Shown: in pieces, positions 17,927-25,860 of the stretch
Layout: each line of letters starts with the position of its first letter
Position numbering within the stretch: position 1 is the stretch's first letter
Translations under genes and position numbers: made by a program
The notes under the pieces: generated by a model
Told to the model about the DNA's origin: nothing
Databases searched by the model: none
What the model saw: the letters and a program-made list of their open reading frames with translations, nothing else
From: Marinobacter salsuginis
Lineage (GTDB): Bacteria > Pseudomonadota > Gammaproteobacteria > Pseudomonadales > Oleiphilaceae
NCBI RefSeq assembly: GCF_009617755.1
Contig: NZ_BGZH01000002.1
Coordinates: 372,001 to 436,000 of the forward strand
Direction: 5' to 3'
Length of the DNA: 64,000 nt

Positions 17927-19912
17927 ATGCACATCGCGCCTGATCTACAGCTACCGAGTCTACCGGAGGTGACCCTGCGGGCGCTCGATGCATGCCATCA
18001 GGACGAGAGCTACCGAAAAATCAGCGAAATTGTCTCTGCCGATACGGCGCTGGTGGCTCGCATACTGGCACTGGCCAATTCCGCCCTTTACGGCCCCTCT
18101 ACCCCCATTCGATCGGTTGACCAGGCACTCCTCAGACTCGGCACCCGCCGTTTTCACACCCTGGTTCTGACCGCAGCCCTGAGACAGCTGCTGTTCGAGC
18201 TGGGCGGCGAGGAATGGCAGCAACTCAGAGACTTCTGGCGCCACTCGCTGACTACCGCACTAACCGCACGGGCGTTGGCAACGCTTACCCGGTATCCGGA
18301 GCCAGACGAAGCCTTCATGCTGGGCATGCTTCACAACATCGGCGAACTGATCGCTATTAAAACGCCAGCCACCGAGGCGAAGCAACACTATCTTGATCAC
18401 CAGTCAGACATTGCCGCCGAACTCGTGGCTTCCTGGGGCCTGGGCCCCATGGCAGCCGATGCTATGCGCTATCAGCAGGCGCTGCCCTCGGAACTGAGGG
18501 ACGCCGGCCACCTGGTGAAGCTGATCAGTCTCGCAACCCGCCTGGCTCTGTCCGATGCCGCCGGCATTGCAGCGGCAGGCACGGTATTCGGGCTCAACGA
18601 AGAACTGACCCGTGAAATCAACCGCCGCATCGGTCATGAAGTCTCCGGCATGGCGGCCTCCATGGGAATCCCGCTGGACGAGGATTACTGTGGCGAAAGT
18701 GCCTCTAGGCAGCTGAAACAGACCATTCTTCGTCAGGCCATGGCGAACCAGGCCATCAACCTGGCCGACCTGACCGGTGAAACCGAAGATATTCTCGCCG
18801 AAACCGTCAACAGCCTCACCCTGATCACAGGCCTTCCGGCACTGTGCTTTGGACACACGGGAGACAATCTCGTGCTCCTGTCCGGCACCATTGGCGACAT
18901 CCCCGAACTTGCGGTAACTGCCAAGCCAGGCGGGAGTGTTCTCACGGAAGCTTTTATTTCCGGGCTGCCAGTCAGCCTTGGGGAACGTTCACCCACGGTA
19001 CTGGACCGTCAGTTACTCTCGCTATTACACACACCGTCACTGCTGGCCGTGCCGGTGAAGGGCGGCGACGATTGCCCGGGCGTCTTCGCCCTGGGAACCG
19101 ACAACGACCATCTACCGACGACTCTGGAACTGGCTGATATCTTTACCCGCCAGCTGTCCTCCGTGCTGGCAAACCGAAATCTTGCGACCGCCAGCGCAGA
19201 GGCCGGATCAGAAGGGCTGGATCAGGAAATAGCCCGCGAACGGCTGCGCAAACAGGTGCACGAGGTCAGCAACCCGCTTACCATCATCAGACAATACATT
19301 TATCAGCTCCGCGGCAGGCTCGAGGATGCCGGCGTCCAGCAGGAACTGGACGTCATTCGGGATGAGCTGGACCGGGCCGGTAACCTTTTACTGCAAATGA
19401 GTCATACTGACGCCGTAGGACCGGGTGATGAAGGAGTTGAGCTCAATACTGAGCTGGAAAGTCTCGCACGTATCCTTGAAGATAGCCTGTTCAGCTCCGG
19501 GAACCGAAATCTGAAGCTATCACTGTGCAGCGAACCAACACGGGTTGCGGCCAGCACCACCAGAATTCGCCAAGTAGTGATCAACCTGGTTCGTAACGCT
19601 GCGGAAAGCCTACCCGAGGATAGTGGCACTGTTGAAATTCATACCGCTTCTCCAGTGTGGCAGAATCATCGCACCTGGGTTGAGCTGGAAATCAAAGATA
19701 CAGGTAGAGGAATACCCGGTGAAATACGGGACACCCTGTTCTCACCGGTAAAAACCACAAAGGGAGAAGGCCACAGCGGTTTGGGCCTGAGTATTGTGAA
19801 GCAGCTAGTCGATGACATGGAGGGCATCATAGCTTGTCGGACGGGGCAGGAAGGCACCACCTTCAGGATTCTGCTTCCGGCGGCCAGCCATAAAAAGAAC
19901 GAGACAGACTGA
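17927..19912 (+). CDS. HDOD domain-histidine kinase hybrid sensor
   Basis: A 661-residue soluble protein with no membrane segment. The N-terminus (about 5-215) is an HDOD domain (LPSLPEVTLRALD; MLGMLHNIGELIAI). The middle (about 280-410) is probably a GAF-like sensor (PTVLDRQLLSLLHTPSLLAVPVKG). The C-terminus is a histidine kinase: phosphoacceptor His445 in VHEVSNPLTI, N box with Asn557 in LVRNAAESLP, G1 DTGRGIPG and G2 GHSGLGLSIVKQL. The next gene, 24 nt on, begins with a receiver domain, so the two should form a phosphorelay pair ending in c-di-GMP control. HDOD fused to a kinase is uncommon. The input signal is unknown. Confidence 0.88.
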   Translation: MHIAPDLQLPSLPEVTLRALDACHQDESYRKISEIVSADTALVARILALANSALYGPSTPIRSVDQALLRLGTRRFHTLVLTAALRQLLFELGGEEWQQLRDFWRHSLTTALTARALATLTRYPEPDEAFMLGMLHNIGELIAIKTPATEAKQHYLDHQSDIAAELVASWGLGPMAADAMRYQQALPSELRDAGHLVKLISLATRLALSDAAGIAAAGTVFGLNEELTREINRRIGHEVSGMAASMGIPLDEDYCGESASRQLKQTILRQAMANQAINLADLTGETEDILAETVNSLTLITGLPALCFGHTGDNLVLLSGTIGDIPELAVTAKPGGSVLTEAFISGLPVSLGERSPTVLDRQLLSLLHTPSLLAVPVKGGDDCPGVFALGTDNDHLPTTLELADIFTRQLSSVLANRNLATASAEAGSEGLDQEIARERLRKQVHEVSNPLTIIRQYIYQLRGRLEDAGVQQELDVIRDELDRAGNLLLQMSHTDAVGPGDEGVELNTELESLARILEDSLFSSGNRNLKLSLCSEPTRVAASTTRIRQVVINLVRNAAESLPEDSGTVEIHTASPVWQNHRTWVELEIKDTGRGIPGEIRDTLFSPVKTTKGEGHSGLGLSIVKQLVDDMEGIIACRTGQEGTTFRILLPAASHKKNETD

Positions 19913-19936
19913 CGCACAAACGACGGATACAGACCG

Positions 19937-22111
19937 ATGGTACCTGAACAAACTGATCAGCCTTTCAGTCACGGGTTAACGGCACGGATACTGGTAGCGG
20001 ACGATGAACCTCGTCTGCTGCATACGCTGGCTTCGCTGTTGCGCAACCGGGGCTACGAGGTTGCAGAAGCACACGGTGGTCGAAAAGCCTGTGACCTGAT
20101 TGATCAGGAACCATTCGATTTGGCGCTATTGGACCTCCGGATGCCAGAGGTCAACGGCTTCGATGTCATGGCCCACCTTGCCAATGGGCAACCGGATTGC
20201 GGAGTGATTGTGGTCAGCGGCGAAAGCTCTTTCAGCGCCGTAAGCCGAGCCCTTCGCCGGGGTGCCCTGGACTACATCCGCAAACCCTTCGACCCTGAAG
20301 AGCTGCTGGCCACCGTTGAGAGCGTTATCGGAAAGAAGTCTCTGCTCGAGGCCCACGAGCACATACAGATGCGGCTCGAGAAATCCGAGGCCCTGCATCG
20401 CTACATCGTAAACAGCTCCCCCGACATCGTTTTCATGCTCGATCAGGACGGCCACTTCTGCTTTGTGAACAGCAAGGTCGAGAGCCTGCTCGGATACCAG
20501 CCTGCGGAACTCTGTGGCCAACACTTCCGACACATCCTTGATGATCGTGACGTGACCCGGGGAACCCTGGCGCTCAAGGGCCCCAACATCACCGCGGACA
20601 ACCCCAGGACCCTCGAGGTTCGCCTGAAGACCCGGGGCAGCCGCCGGGCAACCCGACACTTCGAGATAACAGCCTTTCCAATCGATCCGCAGACCTGGCC
20701 CCATTCCGGATCCACCCAGGGCGGCGGAAATGGCAATGGCGCGCGCTATTACGGCACCGCCCGTGATGTCACCGAGCGAAAGGAAGCCGAAGCATTCATC
20801 AATTTCCAGGCCTATCACGACCTGCTGACGCGCCTGCCAAACCGGGCCCTTTTCAAGGACCGTCTCGAGCTTGCGATCACCCACGCCAAACGTGGCGGTC
20901 AGAAACTCGCCGTGATGTTCCTGGATCTGGACCGTTTCAAGGTCATCAACGATACCCTCGGCCACGCCATGGGTGATCGATTGCTGCAGGCGGTAACCCA
21001 CCGTCTTGAAAAATGTCTGCGCAAGGGCGATACCCTGTCCCGCTTCGGTGGCGACGAATTCACCCTGCTACTGCCCTCGATCCACAATCACGAAGATGCC
21101 AGACAGATCGCCAAGAAGCTGATCGATGCCCTCAGGGCGCCTTTTCAACTGGGTGATCACGAGGTGTTCGTGGGTGTGAGTATCGGTATCGCCATCTTCC
21201 CGGAAGCCGGCGAATTCATGGATCAGTTGATCCAGAACGCAGACATCGCCATGTATCACGTCAAGGGCAAGGGTAAGGACGGGTACCGATTCTATTCCGA
21301 CAGCATGAGTATCGATACGGCCAACCGTCTTAACCTGGAGCGGGATTTGCGCCTGGCTCTGGAGCGGGACGAGTTGAGGGTGTTTTACCAACCCCAGGTG
21401 TGTTCCAAAACCAACCGGATCGTCGGCCTCGAGGCCTTGGTCCGCTGGCAGCACCCCGAACGGGGACTGCTCTACCCCAGAGATTTTCTGCCCCTGGCGG
21501 AGGAGACCAAACTGATCGGCCAGCTCAGTGAACGGGTTCTGGATCAGGCCTGCCAGGACGTTGGCCGCTGGATCCGGGCCGGCCACGACGATCTCAGGCT
21601 GGCCGTGAACCTGTCCCCTATCCAGGTGGAACACCCGCGATTTGTGGAAACCCTGATGCAGCAGGTAAAAGCCCACAATTTCCCGGCAGGCAACCTGGAA
21701 ATCGAGATCACCGAAAACGTGATCATGAACGACCTTGAGCAGATTTCCCAAAAACTCCGGGAACTGGCGGCTCTGGGTGTCCGCATAGCAATTGACGATT
21801 TTGGCACCGGCTATTCGTCATTGAATTACCTACACCGCCTCCCTATCCATACCCTGAAGGTCGACCAATCCTTCGTAAAGGCCATCCGCAGCGGCGACGA
21901 CGGCGCGTGTATCGTGAATGCCATCGTCGCCATGGCTCACGGACTGAAGCTGGAGATTGTTGCCGAAGGCGTGGAAACCGACGAGCAACTGGAATACCTT
22001 CGAGGCCTTGGCTGCCATCAGGTTCAGGGCTTTTTCTATGGCCCTGCCAGGCCAGCCGTCGAAATTTCCAGAACCCTGGGCACCATACGAGCCAAAGCCG
22101 CATCATTCTGA
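19937..22111 (+). CDS. Response regulator with PAS, GGDEF and EAL domains
   Basis: A 724-residue protein: receiver (about 16-130, phosphoacceptor Asp66 in LLDLRMPEV, Lys in YIRKPFDP), a PAS domain (about 150-275, SPDIVFMLDQDGHFCFVNSK), GGDEF (about 290-450) and EAL (about 465-715). The diguanylate cyclase site GGDEF is at 371-375 with an upstream inhibitory RxxD (RKGD). The phosphodiesterase signature LEALVRW includes Glu499, with DDFGTGYSSL, KVDQSF and EGVETDEQ intact, so both activities look possible. It follows the HDOD-kinase gene by 24 nt and is very likely its output partner in one operon. Confidence 0.92.
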   Translation: MVPEQTDQPFSHGLTARILVADDEPRLLHTLASLLRNRGYEVAEAHGGRKACDLIDQEPFDLALLDLRMPEVNGFDVMAHLANGQPDCGVIVVSGESSFSAVSRALRRGALDYIRKPFDPEELLATVESVIGKKSLLEAHEHIQMRLEKSEALHRYIVNSSPDIVFMLDQDGHFCFVNSKVESLLGYQPAELCGQHFRHILDDRDVTRGTLALKGPNITADNPRTLEVRLKTRGSRRATRHFEITAFPIDPQTWPHSGSTQGGGNGNGARYYGTARDVTERKEAEAFINFQAYHDLLTRLPNRALFKDRLELAITHAKRGGQKLAVMFLDLDRFKVINDTLGHAMGDRLLQAVTHRLEKCLRKGDTLSRFGGDEFTLLLPSIHNHEDARQIAKKLIDALRAPFQLGDHEVFVGVSIGIAIFPEAGEFMDQLIQNADIAMYHVKGKGKDGYRFYSDSMSIDTANRLNLERDLRLALERDELRVFYQPQVCSKTNRIVGLEALVRWQHPERGLLYPRDFLPLAEETKLIGQLSERVLDQACQDVGRWIRAGHDDLRLAVNLSPIQVEHPRFVETLMQQVKAHNFPAGNLEIEITENVIMNDLEQISQKLRELAALGVRIAIDDFGTGYSSLNYLHRLPIHTLKVDQSFVKAIRSGDDGACIVNAIVAMAHGLKLEIVAEGVETDEQLEYLRGLGCHQVQGFFYGPARPAVEISRTLGTIRAKAASF

Positions 22112-22344
22112 TAGACGATTATTGATTGTCTGACACTCAGATATAAAACCGCGATCTGGTTTGCAAAGCATTGCAGTACGTTACTTTGTGTATCCGGAAA
22201 TGCGCATTACTGCACATATTTCTCCCATCCTGTTCTCTAAGCTCGAATCCATAGGCGCTGATCACCGGAATGTCCGACATTCTCGGACCAATAACGATAA
22301 AAACGGTGACGGCATCCAAGGAACAAGAACAGGCAGCAGTCATC

Positions 22345-22998
22345 ATGCGCGACAAGTACAGGTACATTGGTCCCGTCTACGATTTCCTGAGCAACCTCTA
22401 CAGCGGTAAAAACATTCACCGCTGCAAGACAGCGATGCTGGACGTTGAAACCGTGCAGCCAGGGGACAAAATATTGTTCGCCGGGGTCGGCCACGGCCGG
22501 GATGCCATTCGGGCCGCCGAACTGGGCGCCGATGTAACCGTGGTGGACCTTTCCGAAACCATGCTGAGAAAGTTTGCCGAGGCTCAGAAAAAGGAAGCCC
22601 CGCACCTTACTATCCGTCGCATCCACAGCGACATAATGAAGGTGGATGAGTTCGAACAGTACGACATGGTGGTGGCCAACTTTTTCCTCAACGTATTCGA
22701 CGAAGACATGATGGTCCGGGTCCTGGAGCATCTGATACGTCTGGGCAAAGCAGACGCCCGGGTGGTTGTTGGCGACTTTTCCTACCCCATGGGCAACCTG
22801 CTTTCCCGAATGTTCAAAAAGCTCTACTGGTACATGGCAGTCTTCATTTTCTGGCTGTTCGCCAACAACGCCTTCCACAAAATCTATAACTATCCCGAGC
22901 ACATGCAGCGCCTGGGCCTTCAGGTCACCGACAAGAAGCACTTCAAGCTTCTGAACATGAACTGCTACTGGTCCATTCTCGGACGCAAACAGGCCTGA
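22345..22998 (+). CDS. Class I SAM-dependent methyltransferase
   Basis: I start it at the ATG of MRDKYRYIGPVYDF (217 residues). A further ATG at 22270 is in frame, but the intervening codons are rare-codon and AT3-rich compared with the body of the gene. Motif I is FAGVGHGRDAIRAAELGA, the acidic residue binding SAM ribose is in VVDLSE, and motif IV is MVVANFFLNVF. A hydrophobic stretch (WYMAVFIFWLFANN, about 170) could attach it to the membrane or mark a lipid substrate. It is followed 49 nt later by a DUF2156 gene, and the pair may modify a polar lipid. Substrate is unknown. Confidence 0.82.
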   Translation: MRDKYRYIGPVYDFLSNLYSGKNIHRCKTAMLDVETVQPGDKILFAGVGHGRDAIRAAELGADVTVVDLSETMLRKFAEAQKKEAPHLTIRRIHSDIMKVDEFEQYDMVVANFFLNVFDEDMMVRVLEHLIRLGKADARVVVGDFSYPMGNLLSRMFKKLYWYMAVFIFWLFANNAFHKIYNYPEHMQRLGLQVTDKKHFKLLNMNCYWSILGRKQA

Positions 22999-23047
22999 TT
23001 ACCTTCGCTAGAGAGTCACCCAACAAAAACAAACAGGGAGCAGCAGC

Positions 23048-24055
23048 ATGTCGGATCAGATCCTCGCACTGGACAGGGTTGGCACACTGGAAAGCGGCTC
23101 ATTCACGTTTACCGAGCGGGTCGGATTCCTGAAGAAGTATGGAACCCACTCCCAGTCGTTCTCGACGCTGCAGCCGGGCATGCAGTATTTCGATGTACCG
23201 GGCATGGGCTACATCGCCTACATGCGCAAATGGGGTGCGACCTTCGTGCTCTCTGATCCGGTCTGTGCCCCGGAAGACTTTGGCAGTCTGCTGGAGAGCT
23301 TTCACCAGAAATTTCCCAATGCCAGCTACATACAGGTATCCAAGCCTGTGGTCGATTTTCTCCATCTGCGCTTCGGCCTTTACGGCACACAGTTCGGCAG
23401 CGAGTCCCGCATTGATTTGAGCAAGTGGTCTCTGAGCGGAAAGAAGAAACAGATTCTCAGGACCGCACTGAACCAGGCTGAGAAAAACGGCATCACCGTC
23501 AAGGAAAGGTTCAGCGACGACCACACCCGTGAGATCTCCGAAGCCTGGATTCGAACCCGGAAATGCAAAAGCAATGAAATCCGTTTTCTGATCCGTCCCA
23601 TGGAAATGGACTATCGGGAAAACGAACGGCATTTCTACGCCTATCAGGACGGCAAAGCCGTCGGGTTCATCTATTTCGACCCGATCTATCGGAATAACGA
23701 GATCATCAGCTATGTGCCCAATATCTCCCGGGCTAATGCCGATTTCCGCCAGGGCATTTTCTATACCCTTATGGCTCATGCGATGGAAGTGTTCAGGGCC
23801 GAGGGCGTGCCCTATCTGGATCTGGGTCTGATTCCCCTGTCACTGGATTCGGCGACGGAACATCAGGAGAGCCGGCTGCTGAAGCGCCTTCTCCACGGGG
23901 TCTATGAGAAGGGTAATTTCCTTTACAACTTCAAGGGCCTGGAGTTCACCAAGTCGCGTTTCCGGGGCGAGAATTTCAAAACCTACTGTTGTCACAAACG
24001 ATCGATCCCGGCGCTGGAATTCTTCGCTATGTTCAAGCTGACCCGGTTGCTGTAG
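23048..24055 (+). CDS. DUF2156 protein (phosphatidylglycerol lysyltransferase C-terminal-like)
   Basis: A 335-residue soluble protein that starts after a clear GGGAGCAGCAGC leader. It resembles the C-terminal catalytic part of MprF/LPG synthase (DUF2156, tandem GNAT folds), with patterns such as FVLSDPVC, SEAWIRTRK, EMDYRENERHFYAYQDGKAVGF and YLDLGLIPL. It lacks the N-terminal flippase membrane domain of MprF. Such stand-alone proteins may transfer an aminoacyl group from aminoacyl-tRNA to a lipid or other acceptor, which is inferred here. It pairs with the upstream methyltransferase. Its last 23 nt overlap the convergent murI 3' end. Confidence 0.8.
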   Translation: MSDQILALDRVGTLESGSFTFTERVGFLKKYGTHSQSFSTLQPGMQYFDVPGMGYIAYMRKWGATFVLSDPVCAPEDFGSLLESFHQKFPNASYIQVSKPVVDFLHLRFGLYGTQFGSESRIDLSKWSLSGKKKQILRTALNQAEKNGITVKERFSDDHTREISEAWIRTRKCKSNEIRFLIRPMEMDYRENERHFYAYQDGKAVGFIYFDPIYRNNEIISYVPNISRANADFRQGIFYTLMAHAMEVFRAEGVPYLDLGLIPLSLDSATEHQESRLLKRLLHGVYEKGNFLYNFKGLEFTKSRFRGENFKTYCCHKRSIPALEFFAMFKLTRLL

Positions 24056-24896
24056 CTCCCGGCGCTCCGCCGGGCCAGTCTTCATTGAGCTCTTTGGGCG
24101 CCAGTCCAAGCCCCGTCATGAAGGCTGTGATTCCGTCAGGCGCCAACCCTGAAAACAAAGCTGCGATCACGGGACGCTCCCCTTCCCTGCACATCTGGTC
24201 TTCAGCCAACGCAAGTTGCCCCGCCTGATCCAGCAGCCAGGCCACTCGCCGTGCAATAGCCTCTCCCGAGTCCACCCAGAAACGCACCGATGGCAAACTC
24301 TGCTTCAGGCTCTCCAGCAACAGTGGATAATGAGTGCAGCCTAGAACCACCGTGTCCACATCCGCTTCCCGGAAAGGCTTCATTGCCTCTTTTAGCCCCT
24401 CAAGAGGGACCTCGATACCAGAAACCAGGTCTTCCGCCCAGCGCACCAACCCCGGATGGCCAATACGTTCTACCCGGCAATCGCCGGCAAATTCCTCGAC
24501 CAGCCTGTCGAGGTATGGTCTGCGAACTGTTGCCGGTGTTGCCAACAACCCCAGCCGCCGGTTAATCGTCTTCGCCGCCGCCGGCTTGATGGCGGGCACT
24601 ACACCCACAACCGGCACCTTTGTCATGGCCCTCAAATGGGGTAAAACCACCGTGCTGGCCGTGTTACAGGCCACCACAATAACGTCCGACGGGTAAAGCG
24701 CCAGGGCTGTATTGATCAGCGTGCAACAGCGATCAATCACGACCGTTTCGGATTTGTCGCCGTAGGGGAAACCTGCGTTATCCGCCAGGTAGACGAGCTC
24801 CAGCCCGGGCAAATGCCGGTGAATACAGGCTGCGACGCTCAGCCCGCCCACGCCGGAGTCGAACACCAGTACCCTTGGAGGCGCCTGCTCGTTCAA
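24033..24896 (-). CDS. murI: Glutamate racemase
   Basis: A 287-residue racemase that makes D-glutamate for peptidoglycan. The two catalytic cysteines are visible in VVACNTASTVV and GCTHYPLLL, with the N-terminal FDSGVGGLSV and DNAGFPYGDKS loops of the family. Its start overlaps the nudC stop by 4 nt (ATGA), so translation is coupled. The 3' end overlaps the DUF2156 gene on the other strand by 23 nt. The last 20 residues are Gly/Ala/Pro-rich and look non-conserved. Confidence 0.96.
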   Translation of the reverse strand: MNEQAPPRVLVFDSGVGGLSVAACIHRHLPGLELVYLADNAGFPYGDKSETVVIDRCCTLINTALALYPSDVIVVACNTASTVVLPHLRAMTKVPVVGVVPAIKPAAAKTINRRLGLLATPATVRRPYLDRLVEEFAGDCRVERIGHPGLVRWAEDLVSGIEVPLEGLKEAMKPFREADVDTVVLGCTHYPLLLESLKQSLPSVRFWVDSGEAIARRVAWLLDQAGQLALAEDQMCREGERPVIAALFSGLAPDGITAFMTGLGLAPKELNEDWPGGAPGATATGSA

Positions 24897-25708
24897 ACCG
24901 GAATGCCTCCCCGGGAAATCTCATTTTCCATGGCCCGGATCAGGCGACCGGAAATCGTGGTCTCCGGCGGCACCGGTGGCGTATCACCCGGCAGGAACCA
25001 GTCAGCATCGGCGAGTTCGTCTTCCTGGAGTACCAGTTCACCTCCCGCGTAATCGGCAAAGAAGCCGACCATCAGCTGATGGGGGAATGGCCAGGGTTGC
25101 GAGGCGTGATAGCGGATGTTGGTGACATCCAACCCGGTCTCCTCTTTCACTTCACGGTGCACAGCGCCCTCAAGGCTTTCCCCCGGTTCGACAAATCCGG
25201 CAATCAGGCTGTAGAAGTGCCGCTTGATCCTTGAGGACTTTGCGAGCAGAAACCGATCCTCCCTGCGTATGACCACGATCACGCAAGGCGCCAATCTCGG
25301 ATACCAGGGAATGCCGCAGGGGTCGCACCATTTGGCCCGTTCCCGGGGATGAAAACCGGTTTCCTGTCCACAGCGGCCGCAATACCGATGGTCTCGCCAC
25401 CACTGCCAGACCTGGAAGCCGGTACTGAGCATATCCGCAGGCGCGTCGCTCAGCATCAGCAAAGCATCCCGAAGCGGAATCACCTCCTGGTCACCAAGGC
25501 CAGACGCCGGTAATTCGGTAACAAACAGGTCCCGGCCGTCGTAGCTGCCCAGTGACACTGACTCGGGCAACCCGCCCTCGAAAAGATCGCTGTCGCCGGA
25601 ATGCAGCCAGCCGTTTTCAGCCTTGACCACTCCAGACCCCGACAAGGCGAGGATCAGATCGCTTTTTTCTGGCCGCCGGGTCGTCCAGCCGGGTATCCAC
25701 TGAGTCAT
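24893..25708 (-). CDS. nudC: NADH pyrophosphatase (NAD+ diphosphatase)
   Basis: Starts at the ATG at 25708 (MTQWIPGWTTRRPEK), giving 271 residues; an ATG four codons upstream is an alternative. It has the zinc ribbon CGRCG ... CDPCG, the Nudix box GFVEPGESLEGAVHREVKEETG (split here as GFVEPGESLE and REVKEETG) and the NudC-specific SQPWPFPHQLM. It hydrolyses NAD(H) to AMP and NMN(H) and can remove NAD caps from RNA. It is translationally coupled to murI downstream and diverges from plsB. Confidence 0.93.
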   Translation of the reverse strand: MTQWIPGWTTRRPEKSDLILALSGSGVVKAENGWLHSGDSDLFEGGLPESVSLGSYDGRDLFVTELPASGLGDQEVIPLRDALLMLSDAPADMLSTGFQVWQWWRDHRYCGRCGQETGFHPRERAKWCDPCGIPWYPRLAPCVIVVIRREDRFLLAKSSRIKRHFYSLIAGFVEPGESLEGAVHREVKEETGLDVTNIRYHASQPWPFPHQLMVGFFADYAGGELVLQEDELADADWFLPGDTPPVPPETTISGRLIRAMENEISRGGIPV

Positions 25709-25860
25709 TGCGACCACCATTCGATGAATCAACTGGGTGATAAAAAGATGAGTCCGAAATGTACCACATTGCTGCACCGGCCAAGAATGAAAGCTCGACT
25801 TTCCGCCCTGAACTCAACCAAGTAAACTTGGCACCTGTTTATTCAACGGAGTTGCACTTT

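Noticed and set aside
23541..23565. GATTCGAACCC string resembling a tRNA T-arm
   Set aside because: It lies inside the DUF2156 coding frame (AWIRTRK) and no acceptor or anticodon stem can be formed around it.
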